Part shown: positions 17,182 to 25,797 of the stretch, piece after piece
Layout: every line of letters begins with the position of its first letter
Numbering within the stretch: position 1 is the stretch's first letter
Assembly (NCBI RefSeq): GCF_002860285.1
Contig: NZ_PGVF01000017.1
Span: forward strand, 1-64,000
Reading direction: 5' to 3'
DNA from: Bacillus sp. M6-12
GTDB lineage: Bacteria > Bacillota > Bacilli > Bacillales > DSM-1321
DNA length: 64,000 nt
Notes under the pieces: model-generated
What the model saw: only the letters and a program-made list of their open reading frames with translations
Database searches by the model: none
What the model was told of the DNA's origin: nothing
Made by a program: the position numbers and the translations under genes

Positions 17182-18147
17182 ATGAATAGAGAAATAGTAG
17201 GTGTGTATGAAACAGCAGAAGAAGCTATCAAAGGTATTGAAGCGTTAACATCAAAAGGATATGATGCCACGGATTTATCAGTTATTACTAACCGGGAGGA
17301 TATTTTCCCAATCGAATCACGGACAGGGCTGGCGGTGGATGGGCCATCTGCCGAAAATTCGGAACATCAATCATTTATGGATAAGCTCAAAAATTCATTT
17401 ATGATGGATCACGAAAAAGACTCACGTGAACGTTTAAAGGATTATGGTATCTCTGCAAACGACATTTCCAGCTACGCATCAGATTTGGATAATGATAAGA
17501 TTCTGGTTGCCGTGTATTCAGATAAACGGCCGGCTGCCAATACGTACGAAACGTATTCGGACACAGCGACTGATGCACTTGAGCCAAATGCTTTTACTTC
17601 AAATAGTGATGAAAATATGAATGCTTATGGCACAAATGCGGACCGCGGACTGGACTCTTTGCGTGCTGGATATGATACCTCCGAAACATCTGAAAATATG
17701 AACACGGGAACTTCCGGCTTCTCTAAAGACAAAAGGTTAGGGAGAGATGAGGAGAAAACAATGAAGCTGCGGGAAGAACAGCTCAAGGTAAATAAGGAAG
17801 CTGTTCAAACCGGGGAAGTACAGGTAAATAAACAAGTTGTTGAGGAGCAAAAATCTGTAGAGGTTCCTGTTCAGCATGAAGAAGTATATGTTGAACGCCG
17901 TCCTGCAAAAAACACTGCAGCGGATGCAGGCAGCATTGATGAAGATGAAACGATTAGAGTGCCGGTTGTCGAAGAACAAATTCATGTGACCAAAAAACCG
18001 GTCGTGACTGAAGAAATTGTTATTGGCAAACGGACAGTAGAGGAAACAAAGCATGTGTCTGATACAGTGAAAAGAGAGGAAGCACATGTTGATAAAGAGA
18101 ATCGAGGAACAGACAATACCCTGTTTGGGGATAAGAAAAACATTTAG
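17182..18147 (+). CDS. General stress protein: YflT-like domain plus DUF2382 (YsnF/AvaK)
   Basis: 321 residues. The N-terminal YflT/GS17M-like domain (about 1-115) starts REIVGVYETAEEAIKGIEAL. A polar, Asn/Thr-rich linker covers about 115-190. The C-terminal DUF2382 domain (about 195-300) has REEQLKVNKEAVQTGEV, EVPVQHEEVYVERRP and IRVPVVEEQIHV. It is soluble, very acidic and repeat-like. The start at 17182 has GGGAGGAA upstream. A good sigma-B promoter supports a role in general stress; a partner or activity is not known. A shorter YflT-type protein is at 57780, also behind a sigma-B-like promoter. Confidence 0.85.
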   Translation: MNREIVGVYETAEEAIKGIEALTSKGYDATDLSVITNREDIFPIESRTGLAVDGPSAENSEHQSFMDKLKNSFMMDHEKDSRERLKDYGISANDISSYASDLDNDKILVAVYSDKRPAANTYETYSDTATDALEPNAFTSNSDENMNAYGTNADRGLDSLRAGYDTSETSENMNTGTSGFSKDKRLGRDEEKTMKLREEQLKVNKEAVQTGEVQVNKQVVEEQKSVEVPVQHEEVYVERRPAKNTAADAGSIDEDETIRVPVVEEQIHVTKKPVVTEEIVIGKRTVEETKHVSDTVKREEAHVDKENRGTDNTLFGDKKNI

Positions 18148-18165
18148 TTTGTCGGAAAAAGCAAT

Positions 18166-18204
18166 AAAAAGGGTATCCCTTTAGGCCGAGGGGATACCCT
18201 TTTT
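18166..18204 (+). terminator. Terminator after the YflT/DUF2382 gene
   Basis: A 14-bp perfect stem (AAAAAGGGTATCCC with GGGATACCCTTTTT) ending in T. Confidence 0.85.
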
Positions 18205-18213
18205 AATTTATAT

Positions 18214-18232
18214 TGTACATATTAGATGTACA
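18214..18232 (+). promoter_or_regulatory. Perfect inverted repeat before the aspartokinase gene
   Basis: TGTACAT-N5-ATGTACA, a 7-bp perfect dyad in the region between the preceding terminator and yclM. It looks like the operator of an unknown repressor; it is too short for a terminator and lacks a T tail. Confidence 0.45.
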
Positions 18233-18327
18233 TTTGTTCTCTTAGAGAAGAAAAAAACTTGATTCTTGTGAAAGAATGCGCAATAATGGTAAATAAAATT
18301 GCTGTGGAAGCATTAGGGGATGCAAAC

Positions 18328-19731
18328 ATGAAGGTTGTAAAATTTGGCGGTTCTTCATTGTCATCAGGCTCACAAATCGAAAAGATTTTCGATATCGTTA
18401 TTTCTGACCAAACCCGAAAGGCTGTAGTTGTATCAGCTCCTGGAAAACGGCACGCAAATGATATCAAGGTTACAGATTTGCTGATAGAATGTGCAGAGGC
18501 TTATCTAAGGAAAGGAAAAGCTGATAGCTTAGTAGATAACATACTTGATAGATACTTAGGAATTGCGCGGGAACTCCGATTGTCTGCGGATATTATGGAT
18601 GAGATAGAGTCGGGACTGCTGTATGCCCTTAACGGTGATAAAACCAATCCGGAAAGATATCTGGATGCGGTGAAAGCAACTGGTGAAGATAATAATGCCA
18701 GGCTGATTGCCGCGTATTTTCAATTTAGAGGAATAGAAGCAAGCTATGTGAATCCTAAGGAAGCTGGCTTATATGTCAGTGATGAGCCTGGGAACGCACA
18801 GGTTCTGCCTGAGTCTTATGATAACCTTTATAAACTTCGTGAGTGGCCTGGTTTATTGATTTTTCCTGGATTTTTCGGTTACAGCAAGGATGGGGAGGTA
18901 TTGACATTTTCCAGAAGCGGCTCAGATATTACAGGATCCATACTGGCAAACGGCATGAAAGCAGAAGTGTATGAGAATTTCACAGATGTGGATGCTGTAT
19001 ATTCCGTTAATCCTTCGCTGGTCAGCCATCCTAAAGAAATCCGTGAATTAACATACCGGGAGATGCGTGAGCTTTCCTACGCGGGGTTTTCCGTCTTCCA
19101 CGAAGAAGCTCTAATCCCGGCTTTTAGAGCCGGGATACCGGTGAATATCAAAAATACAAACAATCCTTCCGCTCCAGGAACACGGATTGTAAATGAACGA
19201 AGCAATACGAATGGGCCGGTAATCGGGATCGCCAGCGATGGGGGATTTTGCAGTATTTATGTGAGCAAATATTTAATGAACAGAGAAATAGGATTTGGCC
19301 GCAGGATTCTGCAAATATTTGAGGACTTTGGATTATCTTATGAACATATCCCTTCTGGAATAGATGATATTTCCATTATTTTAAGGCAGAACCAAATAGT
19401 GAATCAGCAAATGGAGGACGAAATCATATCAAGAATTACAAATGAACTTCAAGCAGATGAAGTTCATATTGAACATAATCTTGCTTTGGTAATGGTTGTT
19501 GGTGAGGGTATGCGGCACAATGTCGGTACAACAGCCCGGGCTTCGAGGGCATTAGCCCAGGCGGGAGTGAACCTGGAAATGATTAATCAGGGGTCATCCG
19601 AGGTCAGCATGATGTTTGGAGTCATGGAAGAGGAAGCAGATACGGCTGTCAGGGCATTATATGATGAGTTTTTTGGAGATTATAAACAATCAATAAATAG
19701 TGATCCCCGCAGTAATTTCACCTCAATATGA
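18328..19731 (+). CDS. thrD: Aspartate kinase (YclM/ThrD type, class III)
   Basis: A 467-residue enzyme that phosphorylates L-aspartate, the first step to lysine, threonine and methionine. The kinase motif KFGGSSLSSG is at the N terminus. Catalytic-core segments are FSRSGSDITGSILANG and YENFTDVDAVYSVNP. Two C-terminal ACT units (about 325-460; GFCSIYVSKYL.., LALVMVVGEGMRHNVGTTA) suggest allosteric inhibition. Start 18328 follows AGGGGA; upstream in-frame codons lie in the operator region. It is syntenic with B. subtilis yclM next to yclNOPQ. Confidence 0.92.
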   Translation: MKVVKFGGSSLSSGSQIEKIFDIVISDQTRKAVVVSAPGKRHANDIKVTDLLIECAEAYLRKGKADSLVDNILDRYLGIARELRLSADIMDEIESGLLYALNGDKTNPERYLDAVKATGEDNNARLIAAYFQFRGIEASYVNPKEAGLYVSDEPGNAQVLPESYDNLYKLREWPGLLIFPGFFGYSKDGEVLTFSRSGSDITGSILANGMKAEVYENFTDVDAVYSVNPSLVSHPKEIRELTYREMRELSYAGFSVFHEEALIPAFRAGIPVNIKNTNNPSAPGTRIVNERSNTNGPVIGIASDGGFCSIYVSKYLMNREIGFGRRILQIFEDFGLSYEHIPSGIDDISIILRQNQIVNQQMEDEIISRITNELQADEVHIEHNLALVMVVGEGMRHNVGTTARASRALAQAGVNLEMINQGSSEVSMMFGVMEEEADTAVRALYDEFFGDYKQSINSDPRSNFTSI

Positions 19732-19747
19732 TTTTGTCCGATAGTAA

Positions 19748-19782
19748 TGCCAGCAGATCGTTTTTAGTTCTGCTGGCATTTT
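19748..19782 (+). terminator. Terminator after aspartokinase gene
   Basis: TGCCAGCAGA/TCTGCTGGCA, perfect 10-bp stem with T tail; the convergent small gene on the minus strand may use it too. Confidence 0.8.
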
Positions 19783-19816
19783 GTTAAGTCATGGATAATA
19801 CATTCACTATGTTCTT

Positions 19817-19951
19817 CTATTTTTCCTTTTTTCGGTTACCAATAGATTTTTTGTCTGCTTTCCCCTTAGGTCCTGCCGGAGTCTTTGAGGTCAGCAGTGT
19901 GCTTGAACCAATATTGTTGTTTGGTGCTGCTTGTTCGTTCCAATCGCTCAT
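19817..19951 (-). CDS. Small basic protein of unknown function, 44 residues
   Basis: The sequence starts MSDWNEQAAPNNNIGSSTLL and ends in a Lys-rich tail (KKSIGNRKKEK). Ribosome site AGGAG lies 7 nt before the ATG at 19951; a second ATG directly upstream is less well spaced. Size, polar composition and basic tail resemble minor small acid-soluble spore proteins, but no family was recognised. It follows the 77-residue gene by 18 nt, so they are probably one transcript. Confidence 0.55.
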   Translation of the reverse strand: MSDWNEQAAPNNNIGSSTLLTSKTPAGPKGKADKKSIGNRKKEK

Positions 19952-19969
19952 CATCAGGCTCCTAACAGA

Positions 19970-20203
19970 TTAGATTTCTTCCAGCTTCTTTCCCTTTGTC
20001 ATGTTTTCAAATTCCCTCATATCCTCTGAAGTTTCCAGTTCGATCTGGATTCCATTTCGATTTTGAGAAAATTCTTTTTTTGTATCCATGACTATGCCCA
20101 TTTGGGATCCCGCTGTTCCGGTTGGATCATTTTCAATTCCTTCATTCGCCCCATCGAAATGCGGTGATGATTCTACATGCGGCTGACGTCTATCTTCCGG
20201 CAT
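19970..20203 (-). CDS. Small acidic protein of unknown function, 77 residues
   Basis: Ribosome site AAGGAG with good spacing before ATG 20203. The protein is hydrophilic (MPEDRRQPHVESSPHFDG at the start, NRNGIQIELETSEDM later, KGKKLEEI at the end), with no membrane span. It is the middle member of a set of three small genes on this strand. A spore or stress role would fit the type but is not shown. Confidence 0.6.
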   Translation of the reverse strand: MPEDRRQPHVESSPHFDGANEGIENDPTGTAGSQMGIVMDTKKEFSQNRNGIQIELETSEDMREFENMTKGKKLEEI

Positions 20204-20242
20204 AATATCAACTCCTTACTTATAAATTGAGTAAGGAAGCCG

Positions 20243-20356
20243 TTATTTATTCCGGGCACTCTTTCGGGTGGCAGCCCAATAGGAGAAAAACACCGCAGCA
20301 AGCACTGCTACAATTGCGACAACAAACATGATTCTAAAGAGATCATCACCATTCAT
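20243..20356 (-). CDS. Small single-span membrane protein, 37 residues
   Basis: AGGAGG lies 8 nt before the ATG. Sequence: MNGDDLFR, then a hydrophobic span (about 9-27, IMFVVAIVAVLAAVFFSYW), then the basic tail AATRKSARNK, giving N-out/C-in by the positive-inside rule. It leads the run of three small minus-strand genes (gaps 39 and 18 nt). No family recognised. Confidence 0.6.
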   Translation of the reverse strand: MNGDDLFRIMFVVAIVAVLAAVFFSYWAATRKSARNK

Positions 20357-20486
20357 GCTAAAACCTCCTCTTCCGTTTTTTTTAGTTATACCCTTTCTTC
20401 AAAAAAAGAAATCCAATCATGAATGCAGCTGTTACAATAATATAGGAAGAAAAAATGACTGAGGCTGCAAAAGGAAGAGGAATTTG

Positions 20487-21527
20487 ATGAAGAAGAAAAT
20501 TTGGTTCAACCGCTGGTTTTCAACTGCTTATCATTTAATGGAAGCAATTAAAAAAAATTCTGATGGTATTGAATTTGAGATTTACGGAACGCACCCTGTT
20601 AAGGACACTGTTTACTTTACTGTTTGTGATTACTATGAAGTCGAACCGGATCTTGAGGCTGGGGAATATATCGAATATTGCCTTGACTTTTGCAGAAAGC
20701 ATCAAATTGATGCATTTATTCCATACCATTATGCACCTGAAGTTTCGGAGAATATTGCCCGCTTTTGGGAAATCGGAACAAATGTGCTGGTGTGTGAGGA
20801 TTTCGGCCTTATGGACACGATGTCCCATAAAGGGAAGCTGTATGAATCATTCCAGGCACACAATTTATCAAGCCTTGTCCCTGCTTATCGAATTGTCCGG
20901 ACTGTTGAAGAATTTGAGGAAGCTTATCATATGATTTCGAACGAGGGAAAAAAGGCGTGCTTTAAACCTGCGAATGGCAGGGGCGGGGCAGGCTTTAGGG
21001 TAGTGACAGAGACAGAAAACACAGTTGAAGACTTGTTTGGCCCAATCAGCCATAAGATTACTTATGCGAACGCTGTAAAAATACTGTCGTCTGTATCCTC
21101 TTTTGAGGAGCTGATGGTACTGGAGTACTTGGAAGAGGTGGAATACAGTATCGATTGCCTGGCATATAACGGGCAGCTTCTGGCAGCTGTGCCGCGAAAA
21201 AAAGCTGCCGGCAGGATAAGGGAGCTTGAAGATGTTCCGGAACTGCTGGACCTAGCCAATAAAGTAAATAGTATTTATCAGATTCCATACGTTTACAATA
21301 TCCAGGTGAAATATAGCCAGGGGAAACCAAAGCTGCTTGAAATAAATCCGCGCATGGCTGGCGGTTTGCACATTTCCTGCCTTTCAGGTGTAAATTTCCC
21401 ATATCTTGCTGTCAAGCTGCTGCTGAATGGATATGCCGACGTTCCCATTCCTAAGCTTGATATTTTCGCTACACATGTGGAGCAATCCGTTATGTTATCA
21501 AAAAAGGAACAGCTAGTAACCAATTAA
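20487..21527 (+). CDS. ATP-grasp domain protein, probable ligase of the Ter island
   Basis: 346 residues. The N-terminal Rossmann-like part (about 1-110; IWFNRWFSTAYHLMEAI, IDAFIPYHYAPEVSE) is followed by an ATP-grasp fold. Visible are the ATP-binding loop GRGGAGFRVV, LEYLEEVEYSIDCL and the Mg2+ motif EINPRMAGGL. ATP-grasp enzymes form acyl-phosphate intermediates to join a carboxylate to an amine or thiol. Aravind-group analysis of Ter systems places such enzymes among the biosynthetic genes near TerD/TelA, which fits the position here. The substrate is unknown. ATG 20487 has GAAGAGG upstream and is preferred to TTG 20484. Confidence 0.8.
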   Translation: MKKKIWFNRWFSTAYHLMEAIKKNSDGIEFEIYGTHPVKDTVYFTVCDYYEVEPDLEAGEYIEYCLDFCRKHQIDAFIPYHYAPEVSENIARFWEIGTNVLVCEDFGLMDTMSHKGKLYESFQAHNLSSLVPAYRIVRTVEEFEEAYHMISNEGKKACFKPANGRGGAGFRVVTETENTVEDLFGPISHKITYANAVKILSSVSSFEELMVLEYLEEVEYSIDCLAYNGQLLAAVPRKKAAGRIRELEDVPELLDLANKVNSIYQIPYVYNIQVKYSQGKPKLLEINPRMAGGLHISCLSGVNFPYLAVKLLLNGYADVPIPKLDIFATHVEQSVMLSKKEQLVTN

Positions 21528-21535
21528 ACGTTATT

Positions 21536-21574
21536 AAAAGACGCCCAAATTTCAAACGAATTTGGGCGTCTTTT
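21536..21574. terminator. Bidirectional terminator
   Basis: A perfect 16-bp stem (AAAAGACGCCCAAATT with its complement) flanked by A and T runs, between convergent ATP-grasp and nuclease genes. Confidence 0.85.
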
Positions 21575-21637
21575 GGATTATGTGAACCATCATTACTCAA
21601 TAACAAGAAGAAGCTTACGAAATTTCATTTTGTGAAT

Positions 21638-22582
21638 TTATCGCATTGAGGCCCGATATCCTGCTGCTTCTGCTTCCTCTTTTGTACAGAACATTTCCTC
21701 AGCCTTGGTTATTTCATAATGCTGGCCTCCGGGAACATGGTAGATTTTTTCCCCGCTGGAGCTAATGTTTCCTTTTATATTGCAAGAATCTGTTTTGGGA
21801 GAGGTTCCTGCTGAAGAACTTGTTTTTCCAGAAGAACCATTCCCATCTTGCCCTTCGGTTTCAAAGCCTTCCTCAGAAGCATAGTTCTCAATGCTCCAGA
21901 TACCTATGGCTTGTTTTTGTGCTTTCTCCTGAACCTTCCTGAACTGGTCGACATACTTGGTGTTCGGCGGATAAATATAAGCTACTCTCGCCAAACCTTT
22001 TTCCAGCAGCATTTCATTAAACATTCTGTCGCCGATCCAGATATACGCAAGAAGGCGGCCATATTTATCGCGTTCAGAAATATCAATCTCAATCCCAACC
22101 TGTTTACCTGTGAGCGTTAACTTGGCGAAGCTGCTCGCTTCCGGTCCAAAAGGCTGCACCGGTTTGGAAGGATGCTTTGTTTCAGGCGTATCAACAAGAA
22201 GAAGACGGACATCCTCTGTCCTTCCATTCATATCAATTTCTATCGTGTCACCGTCAATCACTCTGGTTACTAAAGCGGGGATCAGGTTTTCTTTAACAGG
22301 TGACTCCTGGTCGGTGTTTGTTTCTTTTTCTGCTGCTGGGATATCACTCTCAACATCTTTGTTTTCCTGTACTTTCTTTTCCTCTGACTCATCTGCTTTC
22401 TGGGCAGTTTCAGTATCAGCCGGCTTCTTGGCAGGTGATTCAGCAGTGCAGCCTGCAGTAACAGAAATCGAGATTAAAGTCAGAAAAAAACAAAGCAGAG
22501 GTTTTATTAATGAGCGTTTATGTTGAAAGATAAAAAGAGTAATCCCTGATATACAGCAGATTGCAATAATTAGATCGTACAA
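21638..22582 (-). CDS. Thermonuclease-family lipoprotein with C-terminal Cys-containing (sunset-like) domain
   Basis: 314 residues. An N-terminal hydrophobic span, then a second one ending in lipobox ISVTAGC, then an acidic Glu/Lys linker. The SNase fold (about 105-235) keeps RVIDGDTIEI, RLLLVDTPE (catalytic Arg), the Glu/Arg pair area ISERDKYGRLLAYIW, and LLEKGLARVAYIYPP. The C terminus (about 265-310; CNIKGNISSSGEKIYHVPGG) is a small domain often attached to such nucleases. It should act outside the cell on DNA or RNA. TTG start at 22582 with AGGAGG 8 nt upstream; it is downstream of the TerD-vWA gene on the same strand. Confidence 0.87.
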   Translation of the reverse strand: MYDLIIAICCISGITLFIFQHKRSLIKPLLCFFLTLISISVTAGCTAESPAKKPADTETAQKADESEEKKVQENKDVESDIPAAEKETNTDQESPVKENLIPALVTRVIDGDTIEIDMNGRTEDVRLLLVDTPETKHPSKPVQPFGPEASSFAKLTLTGKQVGIEIDISERDKYGRLLAYIWIGDRMFNEMLLEKGLARVAYIYPPNTKYVDQFRKVQEKAQKQAIGIWSIENYASEEGFETEGQDGNGSSGKTSSSAGTSPKTDSCNIKGNISSSGEKIYHVPGGQHYEITKAEEMFCTKEEAEAAGYRASMR

Positions 22583-22660
22583 AGTGAGGTCCTCCTGCAG
22601 TTACTTACTCAATCCATTATAATATACCATCTGTCTTAGCCATACAATTGGTAATAAGTT

Positions 22661-23965
22661 CTAGCCGATAACATTGTTATTTTTTGCCTCGCGCAGCCAG
22701 TCAGGAAATTCATTTAATAATTTCTCGTATAATTCTTCATCGGTTTCTTTTTCAATATCGAGAATATGGAAGAAGTTTGCATTATCAATATAACGTCCTT
22801 CCAACTCATCCAGCTTTCTCAATACTTCGAAGTTACCATTTCCTATTCCGGCGAATTGCCAGAAAACAGGCTTGTCAGAGGACTCTTTTAATATCTTGGT
22901 GACACTGTCCTGTCCGCGTGAAGCCTTCTTAATCCCGCCGTCATTAATAAAAATTAGATACACTGGCAGGCTGCTGTTTTCCTCTTCCAGGTATTTTTGG
23001 AGTACATCCCTCATTACAGGAGGTTCATTGTTCATCCGGAACTTGGAAACGGATTTATTGTTAAGAATCTCGCGATTTACAAAATCAGGCAAAGTGGCCT
23101 CTGTTATAGACGGAAGCCTTGAAAAACGGACGTCATAAACCCATGCATCCAATACTCCATCATTATCGAAACGGGTGGCAAGGGCAAGGAGGCGCTCTAC
23201 CACATTTTGAACTGTGCCATTGTTATACAATTGTCGCATAGATCCGGAAATATCAAGGACAACGCCAACTCTTGCAGCTGTTTTTTGCAAAGACTTTTTG
23301 AGAATAACTACATCTGCTTTCTTTTTTAATAAGTCCAGCTTACTCAGCATTACTGGTTCAGGATCGGGCGGGGCAATAGCCTCCTGAGCTGGCGGTTCTT
23401 CTGCATCTTCATCATCATGATAGCGGTTTAAAAATTCCTGCAGTCCGCCTTCGTAACCCTGACCAACAGGATTGAACCTCCAGCTGGAATCTTTTAAGTA
23501 AATATTCGCCAGCTCACAGGCGGTTTCTTTTGTGAACTGATCCTGTATGAATGTAAATAAATGCTGTTTGGTTTCCGAATCGCTGGCCGTCATTTTAACA
23601 AAGCTGAATTGACTGAAGTTCTGCTGGGCAGAATTGGCATCATGAATAGTTAATACAAAGACCATCTTGGTTACTTTTTTGCAGATTTCGGAAAATTCAA
23701 TAGAGATGGTTTGCTGAAATGAACTTCCATCTTTGCCCGATAAAGAAAGAGCATTGCCAGGTGAGGAAGGATTGTTATAGAAAACGAAATATTCTTCTGC
23801 GGGAATTTTTTGCTGTTCATTAAGCATAAATACAGAAACATCGATTTCATAAAGGCTGGAAACAAACTCAGGCTTTAATTCCCAATTAATAGATATTGTC
23901 ATTTTGTTCGAATGAGGAAATTGCTGTGCCAAATTTATTCTCTGGCCTTTTACTAACTGAGTCAT
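22661..23965 (-). CDS. TerD-domain/vWA-domain fusion (TerF-like)
   Basis: 434 residues. The N-terminal TerD-like domain (about 1-185; LVKGQRINLAQQF, VFYNNPSSPGNALSL, ending NPVGQGYEGGLQEFLNRY) lacks several acidic Ca2+ residues of canonical TerD. An acidic/Pro linker follows. The C-terminal vWA domain (about 230-425) has the MIDAS start VVLDISGSM and later FINDGGI. In Ter systems TerF-like vWA proteins are thought to assemble with TerD proteins at the membrane. Start has AAGGAG 9 nt upstream. It is divergent from yceG across about 180 bp. Confidence 0.87.
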   Translation of the reverse strand: MTQLVKGQRINLAQQFPHSNKMTISINWELKPEFVSSLYEIDVSVFMLNEQQKIPAEEYFVFYNNPSSPGNALSLSGKDGSSFQQTISIEFSEICKKVTKMVFVLTIHDANSAQQNFSQFSFVKMTASDSETKQHLFTFIQDQFTKETACELANIYLKDSSWRFNPVGQGYEGGLQEFLNRYHDDEDAEEPPAQEAIAPPDPEPVMLSKLDLLKKKADVVILKKSLQKTAARVGVVLDISGSMRQLYNNGTVQNVVERLLALATRFDNDGVLDAWVYDVRFSRLPSITEATLPDFVNREILNNKSVSKFRMNNEPPVMRDVLQKYLEEENSSLPVYLIFINDGGIKKASRGQDSVTKILKESSDKPVFWQFAGIGNGNFEVLRKLDELEGRYIDNANFFHILDIEKETDEELYEKLLNEFPDWLREAKNNNVIG

Positions 23966-24077
23966 AAAAATCCGCTCCTTATTTCATTGTTTTTTCCATT
24001 TTAACAATATCACTTCTGCGGGTGTTAATGATTAGCAGATGAAGTCTTGGAAAAAATGAACAGGCAGAGGTCTAAAT

Positions 24078-24105
24078 TGAAACCTTTTTTTTGAAATATC
24101 GTATA
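24078..24105 (+). promoter_or_regulatory. Sigma-W-type ECF promoter of the ter operon
   Basis: TGAAAC (24078-24083), exactly 16 nt, CGTATA (24100-24105). This equals the B. subtilis sigma-W consensus (TGAAAC-N16-CGTA), and the yce/ter genes there are known ECF targets. Confidence 0.82.
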
Positions 24106-24143
24106 ATAGAGATAGAAATTTTCTGGGAAAGGAGTTTTTGCAA

Positions 24144-25787
24144 TTGGGCGCCTTCGGTCAATACTCTAAGATCAATCCTGTATTGATCATCTTTAATAAT
24201 AATGAATGGCTGAGCCTGTTGGAAAAAAGCCTCTCCGAACGGGAACATTATAGTACACAAAACAACAGCATCCAGTTTGGGCAAGTATGCGCACGGTTTT
24301 TGGGCATCGATGGTGATGAAGATGATTACTACAATATGCTCTTTGAACTTACACAAAATCCAGGTATCGATGTACATGTATTAAGCGGGCATTTACGTAA
24401 GGAAATCGCGCGGGAGCAGTTTCAGGCCATCCAAACCGTTTTGGAAATCAATCAAAGTGAAACGCTTTCCGTCAACCGGTTCATTGCTTTCCTTGAGGGA
24501 AGGGACTTAATTCCTTCTTATGAGGATGCTTCTGTACACAGGCATTTCCGTGAAAGCCTGGCGGGGGTTCTCCAAATGTTTATTCAAGAACATCCAGGAG
24601 GCCTGCACCATCCAGACTTCCGAAGGGTGATTGTTGATTTAATCAAATGGACTTGGAACCATCTTGATGGCACAATTCCAATTAAAGTCGCAGTAGGCAG
24701 GCGTCCGTGCATATTGTGGTATGGAACTGCAAGCAAAAGCGAGGTCTACTTTTTATATATGGCAAAATTGCTAGGCTTAGATTTGCTGATTTTTGAACCG
24801 GATGGGGTGGATATCTTCAAAAATTTGGACCCGGAAAGAAAGCTAATGGTCGTGCAGGAATTCAGCTTAAAGAAGGAGCCCAGGGAATTCCCTAAAGCAA
24901 GGGCTATAAGAAAAGCAACAGTGGCCTATCAGGCATCCAAGGAGATTGAAAGGATTTTGCACACTGACAATTCTCCCATTTATAAGGCCTGGCAGTACCG
25001 GTCGCATGTACCTGCTTCGATTACGCTGAAAACAACATATGATGAGCTGTTTTTAATGAGCAGGGAAAAGGCATTCATCAGGCCCAATTTTCATATTGAA
25101 GGACAAACAGTTTTTATTCCGTCCCTATTTGCAAAAATATCGGGTATAACTGCCAGTCAAAAGGAATACTGGGAACGGCTCGAGGAATTAAAAGAAGGGG
25201 AATTAACACTGTTTATACGTTATTTTCCATTCACCCACAATGTAACGGTAAACCAGCAATACCACTATCATCACTCCTTGAACCGGGAGGGTTTTCTAGA
25301 TCCTGAAAAGATGATAAAAAGCAACTGGTGGAAGCATAAACAGCTGCCAGTAGGTGTCCAGCACGCAATTGCTGCAGGAATTTCCCGGGTTTGTGAAAAC
25401 CCTAAGCTTATAAAAGAAGACCATGAATCCTTATATGATTTACAGCTTTATTTATTTGCCCAGCTTACCAGGCTGCCCGAGTCAGTTATTAAACTGTTTT
25501 TAAAATTCGATTATCCGCAGGAGGTGCCCCGGGTCGTCCTATATAATAACGGGGCGGGTGCAGGATTGACGCGTTCTGATGCAGCTCTTTTGATACTATT
25601 AAATGAACTGGGATTAGATATATTACTATTCAATCCTTCAGGTCTCAGAGATCTGGAAATATATATCGACGAACGGTTTTTTGATATTCATTTAATGGAT
25701 CAATTTGAGTTTAATATGGAATATAAGGAACGGCCTGTTTCGATTTGGCGCAGGCTCATCAATCTGAAAAATAACATCCAAAAGTGA
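24144..25787 (+). CDS. yceG: YceG family protein of the Ter system
   Basis: 547 residues. Two similar alpha/beta units are visible: ILWYGTASKSEVYFLYMAK with LGLDLLIFEPDG near 190-240, and VVLYNNGAGAGLTRSDAALL with LGLDILLFNPSG near 460-510. This suggests an internal duplication of a nucleotide-binding-like fold. The protein is soluble. Family knowledge: YceG accompanies TelA and TerD genes in Firmicutes and is called a putative component of the Ter biosynthetic module; the activity is unknown. TTG 24144 is chosen because GGAG is 9 nt upstream, whereas TTG 24138 is only 3 nt away. It is the first gene behind the sigma-W-type promoter. Confidence 0.85.
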   Translation: MGAFGQYSKINPVLIIFNNNEWLSLLEKSLSEREHYSTQNNSIQFGQVCARFLGIDGDEDDYYNMLFELTQNPGIDVHVLSGHLRKEIAREQFQAIQTVLEINQSETLSVNRFIAFLEGRDLIPSYEDASVHRHFRESLAGVLQMFIQEHPGGLHHPDFRRVIVDLIKWTWNHLDGTIPIKVAVGRRPCILWYGTASKSEVYFLYMAKLLGLDLLIFEPDGVDIFKNLDPERKLMVVQEFSLKKEPREFPKARAIRKATVAYQASKEIERILHTDNSPIYKAWQYRSHVPASITLKTTYDELFLMSREKAFIRPNFHIEGQTVFIPSLFAKISGITASQKEYWERLEELKEGELTLFIRYFPFTHNVTVNQQYHYHHSLNREGFLDPEKMIKSNWWKHKQLPVGVQHAIAAGISRVCENPKLIKEDHESLYDLQLYLFAQLTRLPESVIKLFLKFDYPQEVPRVVLYNNGAGAGLTRSDAALLILLNELGLDILLFNPSGLRDLEIYIDERFFDIHLMDQFEFNMEYKERPVSIWRRLINLKNNIQK

Positions 25788-25797
25788 GGGGATTTAA

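Noticed and set aside
19791..19973. 60-codon plus-strand frame after aspartokinase
   Set aside because: Antisense to a small gene with a better ribosome site on the minus strand.
20395..20470. Minus-strand hydrophobic stretch (SSYIIVTAAFMIGFLFLKKG)
   Set aside because: Looks like a small membrane protein, but no start codon with a ribosome site was found in frame.
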